Source: an uncultured bacterium | GTDB lineage: Bacteria > Muiribacteriota > Ozemobacteria > Ozemobacterales > Ozemobacteraceae | Assembly (NCBI GenBank): GCA_937949615.1 | Contig: CALEDQ010000010.1 | Span: forward strand, 1 to 22,031 | Direction: 5' to 3' | DNA: 22,031 bases | Part shown: positions 14,439 to 20,495 of the stretch, piece by piece | How positions within the stretch are numbered: the first letter of the stretch is position 1 | How the letters are laid out: each line of letters begins with the position of its first letter | The notes under the pieces: generated by a model | Seen by the model: the letters and a program-made list of their open reading frames with translations, nothing else | Told to the model about the DNA's origin: nothing | Database searches by the model: none | Made by a program: the position numbers and the translations under genes

Positions 14439-15773
14439 TTAATTGGCCTTATCTTTGTTGGTGATTTTTATGTCGCTGAGAGGCACTCCGACGAGACGCT
14501 CCATGTCAGTATTTGCCAGGTGGTATGCTCCAAGAGATAACAGATACTGGCGTTTGACGGTGAAGAGTGTTCGCTGTGCGTCAAGCATTTGTAAAAAATC
14601 CAGTTTTCCTTCGCGATACCCGAGTTCCGTGGCTTCATATGTCGCCTGGGCACCGGGAAGGATTTCATCACGAAGGGCAACTACTTCTGTGTAGGCGGCG
14701 GAAAGGCTTTGCCAGACATCTGAAAGAGCAGTTCCCAGGCTGATTTTTGCTGTCTGATGTTCCGAATGAGCCTTGTCAATACGTGCCCTGGCTTCGGAGA
14801 CGCCACCCTGATTGCGGTTGAAGAAAGGAATTGGCATGGAAACCCCTATCAAGAAAGCGTTTTCGTTCGTCTCCCGAGAATTTCTGAACCCGGCACTCCA
14901 GGTCAGATCGGGTTTACCTTCGGCACGGGCCAGCCTAAGAGTTGCATTGCTTCGCTCAATTTCGGTCGACCAACGTGCCATATCTGGATTGTTGCTCAGA
15001 TACTCTTTTAAAGATTCCTCGTCCGGCAGGGCCGAAATATTGTTCAATTGCCCGACCAGCTGACCAAAGTCGGCGCGGTCAGCGCCCCAAAAACCTGCCA
15101 GTCGGCGTCTAGCTGCCTCTAACTCGCGAATAGCTTTGTTAGTTTCGATCTGCGCTGCAGCCAGTTCAATTTGTGCTCGCGATTTCTCTACTGGCGAGAC
15201 TTTCCCGGCATCGACTTTTTCACTGACTGCCGTGGTGGTCTGCTCGGCAAGCTTGAGCAGCTCATCGTTCAACGCAACCTGCTTCTGAGCGATCAGGACT
15301 TCCAAAAAAGCTTTGGCCGTTGCAGCGAGAACATCGAGTTTCTTGCTTTGATAATCCCATTCAGCCAGGCTCTTATCAAGGGTGGCAACCAGCCGCCGGG
15401 TTTTTAGCTTGCCGCCCCGTTCCACCAGCTGGGAAAAAGCAATGGTGGTTTCTGCTCCTTTAAATCCACGGAGAGAATTTTTGCCGCCAAAGTTCTCCAG
15501 CTCGACCCCGAGTTCCGGGTTCGGGCGGAGGCCGGCCTGCAGCGCGGCGCCCTCTCGGGCGCGGATTTCGGCGGAGAACCCTTTCAATAAAGGGTTCTTG
15601 TTAAGGGCCAGTGCCAGAGCATCGGCCATGGTAATTTGATCGGGAATGGTTTCAAGAACATGCTGTGGGGGCTCGTTTACCGCAATGTTGCCCGCCATTA
15701 AGGTTTCCTGGCCAGCAAACCCAAACGTGAGCCATATCACTGTAACGGAAACCAAAAATAGGTTGAATTTCAT
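14439..15773 (-). CDS. czcC: Outer-membrane efflux channel (CzcC/TolC type)
   Basis: A 444-residue outer-membrane factor that forms the exit duct of the CzcCBA pump. A Sec signal peptide starts at MKFNLFLVSVTVIWLTFGFA. Two OEP repeats follow: ITMADALALALNKNPLLKG / AEIRAREGAALQAGLRPNPE (first) and a second beginning near NPDMARWSTEIERSNATLRL. Long coiled-coil helices lie between them. The FNRNQGGVSEARARIDKA motif is typical of the metal-type channels. The ATG at 15773 is preferred over a TTG 18 bases upstream because GGAG sits six bases before it. It is the first gene of the czcCBA block; 146 bp separate it from the small exported protein gene before it. Confidence 0.92.
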   Translation of the reverse strand: MKFNLFLVSVTVIWLTFGFAGQETLMAGNIAVNEPPQHVLETIPDQITMADALALALNKNPLLKGFSAEIRAREGAALQAGLRPNPELGVELENFGGKNSLRGFKGAETTIAFSQLVERGGKLKTRRLVATLDKSLAEWDYQSKKLDVLAATAKAFLEVLIAQKQVALNDELLKLAEQTTTAVSEKVDAGKVSPVEKSRAQIELAAAQIETNKAIRELEAARRRLAGFWGADRADFGQLVGQLNNISALPDEESLKEYLSNNPDMARWSTEIERSNATLRLARAEGKPDLTWSAGFRNSRETNENAFLIGVSMPIPFFNRNQGGVSEARARIDKAHSEHQTAKISLGTALSDVWQSLSAAYTEVVALRDEILPGAQATYEATELGYREGKLDFLQMLDAQRTLFTVKRQYLLSLGAYHLANTDMERLVGVPLSDIKITNKDKAN

Positions 15774-15919
15774 AAATTTCTCCTGTGACAAAATAAACTG
15801 CCAGCAACAATTAAGCGCTATGGGCTTCAGTTGTAGACGAACAACACTGATCCAGAGGAATCACATAAAAGCATCTGATTCCAAAGCAAACTAGTATTGT
15901 TGTTATTGCTGGAAGGGTA

Positions 15920-16372
15920 TCAAATCAGGAGAAAAACAGTTCGGAGAGAAACGAGGTGGAGAGAAGGAAGGTTTTCAAATGGGATGAAATAAGCATTTGA
16001 ATCTAGATATGCCCCTGCAGAACTGGCAAGAGATGTCATCAAGATAAAAGGTGGCATGGAAGGGGCTTTATTCAGCGCATATTGCTGGTAATCCGTCTTG
16101 CCATCGGTGCGGATTGCTTCCTTTGGATTGCCGCAGGCTAACGCAATATGGAGACAATTGTCATGATGTGTTGTGGTGTAGGCTGGCATGTGTTGTCTGG
16201 CTGGAATCTTCGGCGAAGAACCATCCTGGCAACTATTTAACGAAAAATCAATGTGACCGTCTTTGCCCAGACACAACTCTAAGTCTATCCCTGACGGGAT
16301 GACCAGTATCGTGTTCATTATCAGCAGGAGAAACACGGCAACTGCTTGAGTTATTTTGTGCAAGTAGGTCAC
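15920..16372 (-). CDS. Small exported or membrane protein, metal-operon associated
   Basis: A 150-residue protein. An N-terminal hydrophobic segment (residues 8-28, TQAVAVFLLLIMNTILVIPSG) could be a signal peptide or anchor. After it come LELCLGKDGHIDF, then Cys48, Cys73 and Cys80 and several His (HH at 69-70), the look of a small periplasmic metal-binding or accessory protein. A Cys-x-G-x-D-G-H pattern occurs in other small exported proteins near Czc/Cus operons, by my recollection. The GTG start at 16372 overlaps the stop of the repressor gene (GTGA), so it is coupled to it. The C-terminus (about 105-150) is again rather hydrophobic. Function is unknown; a CzcI-like accessory role is possible. 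Confidence 0.68.
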   Translation of the reverse strand: MTYLHKITQAVAVFLLLIMNTILVIPSGIDLELCLGKDGHIDFSLNSCQDGSSPKIPARQHMPAYTTTHHDNCLHIALACGNPKEAIRTDGKTDYQQYALNKAPSMPPFILMTSLASSAGAYLDSNAYFIPFENLPSLHLVSLRTVFLLI

Positions 16373-16689
16373 TTTTTCACCTTTAATTCAACATCCTCAT
16401 GCCGCAAGTGGGTCAAACCTTCTTCCAGAAGATGCCATACACAGTCATCATACAACGAATAAAACACATTTCTTCCCTTTTTGCGGCCTTTGACCAACTG
16501 ATATGGTCGAATCAGGCGCAGATGGTGGGAAACGGCGGAATGAGTCATGCCGAGAGCATTCGCCAGAGACTGAACGGTGACTTCTGCATTACGGAGAAGA
16601 AACAAGATGCGCATGCGAGTTCCATCACCAAGAATGGAAAATAACTGTGCCAAGTCATCTGCCATTTTTGACAAGTCCAAGTTCGTCAT
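16369..16689 (-). CDS. ArsR/SmtB-family metal-responsive repressor
   Basis: A 106-residue winged-helix repressor. The domain begins at FSILGDGTRMRILFLLRNAE, has the recognition helix HSAVSHHLRLIRPY, and the wing LVKGRKKGRNVFYSL. There is no CxC pair in helix 3, so it is not an ArsR- or CadC-type thiolate site. Helix 5 carries DDCVWHLLEEGLTHLRH, placing Asp81, Cys83, His94 and His97 in the SmtB/CzrA alpha-5 zinc-site spacing (D-x-H-x10-H-x2-H), but with Cys where those have His. Two ATG codons stand in tandem; the second (16689) has the better spacing from AAGGAG. The gene is first in the metal operon and its promoter holds a matching operator, so metal binding should release the whole operon. 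Confidence 0.92.
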   Translation of the reverse strand: MTNLDLSKMADDLAQLFSILGDGTRMRILFLLRNAEVTVQSLANALGMTHSAVSHHLRLIRPYQLVKGRKKGRNVFYSLYDDCVWHLLEEGLTHLRHEDVELKVKK

Positions 16690-16719
16690 CATCGCTCCTT
16701 CTACTTTAACTATATCTAT

Positions 16720-16747
16720 AATATATGAACATCTGTTTCAACGTCAA
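16720..16747 (-). promoter_or_regulatory. Promoter of the metal operon with SmtB-type operator in the spacer
   Basis: On the minus strand a -35 TTGACG (16747-16742) and a -10 TATATT (16725-16720) are 16 bp apart. The spacer is filled by TGAAACA-GA-TGTTCA (16740-16726), an imperfect inverted repeat like the TGAACA-N2-TGTTCA operators of SmtB/CzrA-family repressors. The repressor gene starts 30 bp further on. Repressor binding would directly block polymerase. Confidence 0.72.
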
Positions 16748-16783
16748 GGCGTTTTCGTAACTTCTTGTTGCCACAACATCGCT

Positions 16784-17134
16784 TTATAATAGCTTCAAAC
16801 CGAATTTCAGGGCGATGGGTGCAAGTAACAAAATGCAGAGCATGGTTGCAGCAATGCCAATGAGCAATGCAAGCCAGAAGTTTAAGCCCATGCCGAGCAA
16901 CTTAGGTATTATCAGGAACATTGGAAGTGTGGGAAGCACATACCAGAATGTGTAAGAAGAATAGCTGGCGATTTTCTCAGAAGGCTGGCTTTCCATGTGG
17001 AGCCAGACGATAGACAGCAATGTGATCCATGGCAAAGCTGTTATAAGCGCCCCAAGCTGTTCACTTTTCTTTGAAACTTCAGTGATGGACAATATGAGAA
17101 CCACGGTTGATACAAGTTTTATCCAGAAGGGCAT
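16784..17134 (-). CDS. Four-helix membrane protein of the DUF3147 type
   Basis: A 116-residue integral membrane protein with about four helices. The pattern fits DUF3147: SITEVSKKSEQLGALITALP in the first half, then TLLSIVWLHMESQPSEKIAS, a SYTFWYVLPTLPMFLIIPKL segment, and a final helix WLALLIGIAATMLCILLL. Function of the family is not known to me. GGAG is eight bases upstream of the ATG. It lies upstream of the repressor gene on the same strand. Whether it is co-transcribed is unclear, because a separate promoter serves the repressor operon. Genes of this type are sometimes near metal-resistance genes. Confidence 0.72.
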   Translation of the reverse strand: MPFWIKLVSTVVLILSITEVSKKSEQLGALITALPWITLLSIVWLHMESQPSEKIASYSSYTFWYVLPTLPMFLIIPKLLGMGLNFWLALLIGIAATMLCILLLAPIALKFGLKLL

Positions 17135-17163
17135 AAAATAAGCTCCAAAAAATAACTTGAACT

Positions 17164-17195
17164 GGGCATCGGCGCGGCATGCCGCGCCGATGCCC
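17164..17195. repeat. Perfect 32-bp palindrome
   Basis: The half-site GGGCATCGGCGCGGCA (17164-17179) is followed immediately by its exact complement, TGCCGCGCCGATGCCC (17180-17195). It lies in the gap between the His-tailed protein gene (stop at 17208) and the DUF3147-type gene. A weak T-run follows 10-15 bases later on the minus strand, so it may act as a terminator or mRNA-end structure for the gene at 17208. It may also be a mobile palindromic repeat. Confidence 0.85.
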
Positions 17196-17207
17196 GGAGA
17201 GAACTAA

Positions 17208-17615
17208 TCAGTGACCATGACCGCCAGTACCATGGTCGTGGCCGGAATGATCGACAGCCGGTGCCTGAACAGCTTCTTTAAATGCAGAAATTACAAAAGT
17301 TTCGGTGACGCCGTCTGCAGCTGTAATTTTTTCGCCCTCAAGAACAAATACTTTTTCAGTTACTTTTTCGGTCTTCAAAAGTTCCTGGAGCACAGCGTTG
17401 TCTACGAGAACCAGTTCAACGAGACCGGCTACGACTTTAGTCAGATCTTTTCCCTCAGCAGTTTTTTCCAGAACAATTTTGCCCTCGATAGTGATGAGTG
17501 CGGGCAATTTCTGCCCTTCCTGCGCAAAGGCTGCACCAGCCATTAACAAAACCACCAGAATAGGGGTCACGACACCAAACGGAAATTTACGCACGCTAAG
17601 GAATTTATGAGCCAT
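17208..17615 (-). CDS. Exported protein with His-rich C-terminus
   Basis: A 135-residue protein with a long Sec signal peptide (basic start MAHKFLSVRKFPFG, hydrophobic core VVTPILVVLLMAGAAFA). A small beta-rich mature region follows (ITIEGKIVLEKTAEGKDLTK, VFVLEGEKITAADG). It ends AVDHSGHDHGTGGHGH, with five histidines close together. A periplasmic Zn/Cu/Ni-binding role fits the nearby metal operon, but the middle region is not one I recognise. The start lies five bases after the resolvase stop and has only a weak GAAAG ribosome site, so translation may depend on the upstream gene or on a lost native leader. Confidence 0.7.
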   Translation of the reverse strand: MAHKFLSVRKFPFGVVTPILVVLLMAGAAFAQEGQKLPALITIEGKIVLEKTAEGKDLTKVVAGLVELVLVDNAVLQELLKTEKVTEKVFVLEGEKITAADGVTETFVISAFKEAVQAPAVDHSGHDHGTGGHGH

Positions 17616-17620
17616 GATAA

Positions 17621-18181
17621 TCAGCTTTCAGAGCGGATGTATTGATACACCGTTTCGCGACTGATTCCGAACTCACGGGCCAAATGCGCCTTTTCTTCGC
17701 CGGCTTGGGCGCGTTGCCGCAGAATCGCAGCTTGAGCAGGAGCTAAAGCTTTTTTTCTTCCTCGATAAGCTCCGCGTTGCTTTGCCAGGGCAATTCCTTC
17801 ACGTTGTCGTTCTCGAAGAAGTGACCGCTCAAACTCGGCAAAAGCTCCCATTACCGAAAGCAAAAGTGTCGCCATTGGCGAATCATCGCCGGTAAATATA
17901 AGCCCTTCTTTTACAAACTCCACCCTGATCCCGGCTTTGGTCAAATCTTGCACGATCCGCCGAAGGTCGTCGAGATTTCGAGCCAGGCGATCCATGCTGT
18001 GAACCACTACCGTGTCACCTTCTCTCACAAAGGCCAGTAAGGCTTCTAACTCCGGCCGTTTAGCATCTTTTCCAGATGCCTTGTCGGTAAAGACACGGTC
18101 GACCTTGGTTTGTTCCAGCTGCCTGGCGGGGTTCTGATCGAAAGTGCTGATGCGGATATACCCGATTCTCTGGCCTTGCAT
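17621..18181 (-). CDS. tnpR: Tn3-family (Tn21-like) serine resolvase
   Basis: A full-length 186-residue site-specific recombinase. The catalytic N-terminal domain has GYIRISTFDQNPARQLEQ, with Ser12 the expected nucleophile and Arg10, Arg65 and Arg68 (HSMDRLARNLDDLRR) as active-site arginines. ASGKDAKRPELEALL and VMGAFAEFERSLLRERQREG are typical of the Tn21/Tn501 subgroup. The C-terminal HTH is AHLAREFGISRETVYQYIRS. It resolves plasmid or transposon cointegrates at a res site, which lies just upstream. No transposase or transposon end is found in the window, so it probably now resolves plasmid multimers. The sequence is closer to Tn21-type resolvases than the surroundings would suggest, consistent with separate acquisition. 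Confidence 0.95.
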   Translation of the reverse strand: MQGQRIGYIRISTFDQNPARQLEQTKVDRVFTDKASGKDAKRPELEALLAFVREGDTVVVHSMDRLARNLDDLRRIVQDLTKAGIRVEFVKEGLIFTGDDSPMATLLLSVMGAFAEFERSLLRERQREGIALAKQRGAYRGRKKALAPAQAAILRQRAQAGEEKAHLAREFGISRETVYQYIRSES

Positions 18182-18202
18182 TTGTGGCTCTCCCTTGAAA
18201 TG

Positions 18203-18297
18203 TGTCAGGAATGACTCTAAGATATTTATACAAACATGTCAATAATTGTGATATTAGACTCTAATCTGACACTGAAAATCAGGTTTTCTGACGTCAG
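18203..18297. other. Probable res recombination site
   Basis: Directly upstream of the resolvase start is an A+T-rich stretch with paired half-sites. TGTCA at 18203-18207 and again at 18237-18241; the latter opens a 35-bp block ending TGACA (18267-18271), the size of a res subsite. CTGACGTCAG (18288-18297) is a further symmetric element. The arrangement of several ~30-35-bp subsites beside tnpR is the family norm. Exact subsite borders and the crossover point are my estimate. Confidence 0.6.
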
Positions 18298-18336
18298 GTT
18301 GGAGTATACCCCAGTTTGGCATAGATCCTGCCGGCA

Positions 18337-18365
18337 TTGACTTTTTGTAGTCTATGGACTACAAT
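18337..18365 (+). promoter_or_regulatory. Promoter and operator of the second toxin-antitoxin pair
   Basis: TTGACT (18337-18342) and TACAAT (18360-18365) stand 17 bp apart, a near-consensus sigma-70 promoter. A perfect inverted repeat TTGTAGTC-TATG-GACTACAA (18345-18364) fills the space between them and overlaps the -10. This is a strong candidate operator for the antitoxin encoded second in the operon. Confidence 0.82.
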
Positions 18366-18382
18366 AGGAATTAGAGGCACAA

Positions 18383-18718
18383 ATGAACCAAATCGTTGAC
18401 AATTATGTTTTACCAGACGGAAACGAGCCAATTGTTGAATGGCTAAAAGCACTGCAAGACATTAAAGGCCGGGCCAAAATTCGCGCCAGAATAAACCAGC
18501 TGCGAGCTGGCAATCCTGGCAAATTTAATGTGGTTGCACCTGGAATCATGGAAATGAAATTGGATTACGGCCCGGGTTATCGAGTATATTTTGCTCGTGT
18601 TGGCAATAAGATGATGCTTTTGCTCTGTGGTGGCGATAAGTCAACACAACGCGCTGATATAAAGACGGCAACCGAGTATTTAGGCGATTACAAAAGGAGG
18701 ATGAAGGAATATGACTAA
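18383..18718 (+). CDS. RelE/HigB-like toxin (phage Gp49-type addiction killer)
   Basis: A 111-residue protein. It shows the typical family pattern: PIVEWLKALQDIKGRAKIRA near the start, a RINQLRAGNPGKFNVVAPGI segment, the conserved EMKLDYGPGYRVYFAR core and LLLCGGDKSTQRADI, followed by a final charged helix. These proteins are ribosome-dependent mRNA-cleaving toxins or close relatives. GAGG precedes the ATG. The toxin is encoded first, as in HigBA, and its end overlaps the antitoxin start by eight bases (18711-18718). Together they form a complete addiction module with their own promoter, operator and terminator. Confidence 0.92.
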   Translation: MNQIVDNYVLPDGNEPIVEWLKALQDIKGRAKIRARINQLRAGNPGKFNVVAPGIMEMKLDYGPGYRVYFARVGNKMMLLLCGGDKSTQRADIKTATEYLGDYKRRMKEYD

Positions 18719-19031
18719 GACTAAGACTGTAAGGCCATCAAATTCCTATGAAGAGAGCCTGTTAAAAGCTTTAAAAGACCCTGAAGAAGCGGCAGAATAT
18801 CTTAACGCCTCTCTGGAAGAAGCTATAGAAAGCGATAATATTCAAATTTTTCTACTTGCCCTGAAGGATATCGCTAAAGCCAAAGGAATGAGCCGTGTTG
18901 CCGGTTTGGCTAAACTTAACAGAGAAAGTATGTATAAAATGCTCTCTGTAAAAGGAAATCCGGAATTCGGCAGCCTATGGAATCTCTTAAATTCATTTGG
19001 TCTCAAATTTTCTATAGAGACAAAGAGCTAA
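18711..19031 (+). CDS. HTH antitoxin of the HigA-like/HI1420 type
   Basis: A 106-residue protein. Residues 15-40 are typical of this antidote family (YEESLLKALKDPEEAAEYLN). The HTH covers about 55-95 (ALKDIAKAKGMSRVAGLAKL, RESMYKMLSVKGNPEFGSLW). The short C-terminal segment (LNSFGLKFSIETKS) is also typical. It binds and neutralises the toxin encoded upstream and represses the shared promoter, probably at the inverted repeat 18345-18364. AGGAGG lies a few bases upstream of the start, inside the toxin gene. Confidence 0.92.
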   Translation: MTKTKTVRPSNSYEESLLKALKDPEEAAEYLNASLEEAIESDNIQIFLLALKDIAKAKGMSRVAGLAKLNRESMYKMLSVKGNPEFGSLWNLLNSFGLKFSIETKS

Positions 19032-19057
19032 AATAAAAATTTAATCGGATTAAAGAA

Positions 19058-19094
19058 AGTTGCCGGGGACTTTTGTCTCTGGCAACTTTTTTTT
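19058..19094 (+). terminator. Rho-independent terminator of the second toxin-antitoxin operon
   Basis: A 13-bp stem (AGTTGCCGGGGAC with GTCTCTGGCAACT, two G-T pairs) closed by a TTTT loop is followed by eight T residues ending at 19094. It begins 27 bp after the antitoxin stop. It also separates this operon from the hairpin-rich region that follows. Confidence 0.92.
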
Positions 19095-19172
19095 CATAAA
19101 TTGGAGGCCCCTGGGGGCTGGTGGGAGGGATTGCGCCTGCTGCTGATTGCCGGTCAGTTGTTTAAACCATTT

Positions 19173-19390
19173 GGCACACGGCCACAATGTCCAGATGACA
19201 CGGCGACTCTTAGCCTGGCGGCGCAAAAAGTCGGAAGAATGACAATAAATGACAACAATAGAGACATGGCCGGGGCAGATGGGCATTGCAGCGACCTGCG
19301 GAAGCCCGAAGGGCTTTCCGGGAGGTGGCAGGTGTGGAGGCGGCGAAGCTGCCGGAGCGCTGCCACCTTGACAGGACGCGGGCCGGGTGC
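19173..19390. repeat. Structured repeat, copy A (covarying stems)
   Basis: First of two diverged copies; the second is at 20251-20474. Shared landmarks in order are GGCAC-N7-CAATGTCC, a TGGCGGC tract, the 15-mer TGACAATAAATGACA (19240-19254), GGGCATTGCA, and a hairpin CGGAAGCCC-GAA-GGGCTTTCCG (19299-19320). An outer 9-bp stem AGGTGGCAG / CTGCCACCT (19323-19331 with 19360-19368) then encloses TGGAGGCGGC-GAA-GCTGCC. The outer stem sequence differs from that of copy B but pairing is perfect in both. No frame is conserved between the copies, and length changes between them are not multiples of three, so it is not coding. It could be a structured RNA, a folded single-strand recombination or transfer site, or a centromere. 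Confidence 0.75.
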
Positions 19391-19907
19391 CTTTCGAGGG
19401 CGGTAGCCGCGTTAGCGGCGTTCGGGTCAGCATTGGCCCGGGCAAGTTTGCATAACGTTTTGTTATGTAAAGCCTCACCTGCCGGGCTCACGGCAGGCAG
19501 AGGCCGGAGGGCGGCGCTGTAAAGCCCCGCAGGGGTCGAGGCCGTGGAGCGTTAGCGGAACGGGCGAGAGGCAAGGTCTGATAAGTCAGGCTTATCCGAC
19601 AGTGAGCATTGCAATTATCGTGACGGCACTATGCCGGCGCGATAATTGCGCGAACGGTTTGCCCGGTGCCTGGTTTTGCGATAGCGAAACCAGACATTAC
19701 AGCGTCCGCCCGGAGCTTGTCGGGGGTAATGAGAAGACGCGTTCAGACGGCTTTGCTGGCTGAACAACCGCCAACATGTATTGGGGTCGTTAGGGCAGAG
19801 AGTTGCGAAGATTGCAGACCAGCCCGCAAGTTTCCGCATGAACTTGTTATGCGGAAGCCGAGTGAGCGCCCGGCCGTTTACGGCTCGGGATGCGAGGGAG
19901 TGCCGGA

Positions 19908-20060
19908 GGCGAAGAGGCTGGCGGGGTAATGTCCGGCTAATAGGCCTATTAGCCGGCAAGCGGCGGTAGCAAAAAGCGTGACAGTTGGGAGGGCCGGGGA
20001 GGGGCCCGACTGGCGCGGTTTTTGCGCTGCGGTTACCCCGCGGTTTTCAGCCTCTTCGCC
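19908..20060. repeat. Long-range inverted repeat (22 bp per arm) enclosing ~100 bp
   Basis: GGCGAAGAGGCTG (19908-19920) followed by GCGGGGTAA (19921-19929) is mirrored by TTACCCCGC (20033-20041), six extra bases, and CAGCCTCTTCGCC (20048-20060). Both blocks, 9 and 13 bp, are perfect complements. In RNA this would close a multi-branched domain containing the 24-bp palindrome; in DNA it would look like the ends of a miniature element. No clear target duplication is seen at the outer edges. Confidence 0.75.
19933..19956. repeat. Perfect 24-bp palindrome
   Basis: CCGGCTAATAGG (19933-19944) is followed directly by its complement CCTATTAGCCGG (19945-19956). There is no loop, so it suits a dimeric protein-binding site or, in single strands, a tight hairpin. 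It lies inside the long-range inverted repeat 19908-20060. Confidence 0.9.
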
Positions 20061-20250
20061 GGAGCTTGCGGGCGGTGGGCGGAGGCAACCAGCCATCCGA
20101 ATGTTCTCAGAGCGCTGGCAAAGAACTCGCCTGGCGAGATCTGGCCAGCGCAACCGCTTTTTCTTTTGTCTTTTTCTTGCAGCAAGCGGCTCCGGGTGCG
20201 GCCTGCTTTCTTTGCTCCCGGATCGAGGTTTGAGTCACGATGAACCGGGT

Positions 20251-20474
20251 GGCACGCGACCCCAATGTCCGGACAGCCGGAGCGGCTGGCGGCAAGATCG
20301 ACAGTAAAAAGCCTGCCGATGACAATAAATGACAGAGGCAGAAATCGGGCGCAGGCGGGCCGGGCATTGCACGCACCTGCGGAAGCCTGAAGGGCTTTCC
20401 GAGACCTGGCCAGAGTGGAGGCGGCAAAGCCGCTGGAGCGTCGGCCAGGTCAGCAGGGCGTGGGTCGTGTGCGG
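20251..20474. repeat. Structured repeat, copy B (covarying stems)
   Basis: This is the second copy of the element at 19173-19390, same order and orientation, about 1,080 bp further on. It has the 15-mer TGACAATAAATGACA (20320-20334), GGGCATTGCA, and the hairpin CGGAAGCCT-GAA-GGGCTTTCCG (20380-20401, one G-T pair replacing a G-C). The outer stem is GACCTGGCC / GGCCAGGTC (20403-20411 with 20443-20451) around TGGAGGCGGC-AAA-GCCGC. It ends about 20 bp before the stop codon of the rep gene on the other strand, so it might also serve as the 3' region of rep mRNA. Confidence 0.75.
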
Positions 20475-20495
20475 ATCGGGAACCTGGCTGCCGTT

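Larger units (their letters stand above)
19391..20165 (+). ncRNA. Hairpin-dense region, candidate large structured RNA
   Basis: About 775 bp with stem-loops following one another and no credible gene. Examples: GCCGC-GTTA-GCGGC (19406-19419); CATAAC-GTTTT-GTTATG (19451-19467); GATAAG-TCAGG-CTTATC (19580-19596); GCAATTATCG paired with CGATAATTGC (19611-19649) around CGGCA-CTA-TGCCG; CTGGTTTTGC-GATA-GCGAAACCAG (19670-19693, 10 bp); GTTCAG/CTGAAC (19741-19765); TTCCGCAT/ATGCGGAA (19832-19856). A last stem, GCGCTGGC/GCCAGCGC (20112-20151), is followed by T-rich sequence, which would suit a plus-strand end. Transcription and strand are not proven. The alternative is a DNA element such as an origin or an array of folded recombination sites. 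Confidence 0.4.

Noticed and set aside
18276..18300. Tn3-family terminal inverted repeat near TTTTCTGACG
   Set aside because: The expected run of C at the outer end is missing and no partner end was seen. The stretch is better explained as part of the res site.
19391..20165. Integron attC array (cassette recombination sites)
   Set aside because: Many hairpins and some GTTA-containing ends prompted the idea, but I could not find paired RYYYAAC and GTTRRRY ends at attC spacing, and there are no cassettes or integrase.
19050..20427. Minus-strand frames 19050-19478 and 20107-20427 that share Pro-rich stretches
   Set aside because: Their similarity only reflects the duplicated DNA element. Length changes between the copies break the frame, and the stems covary without regard to codons.
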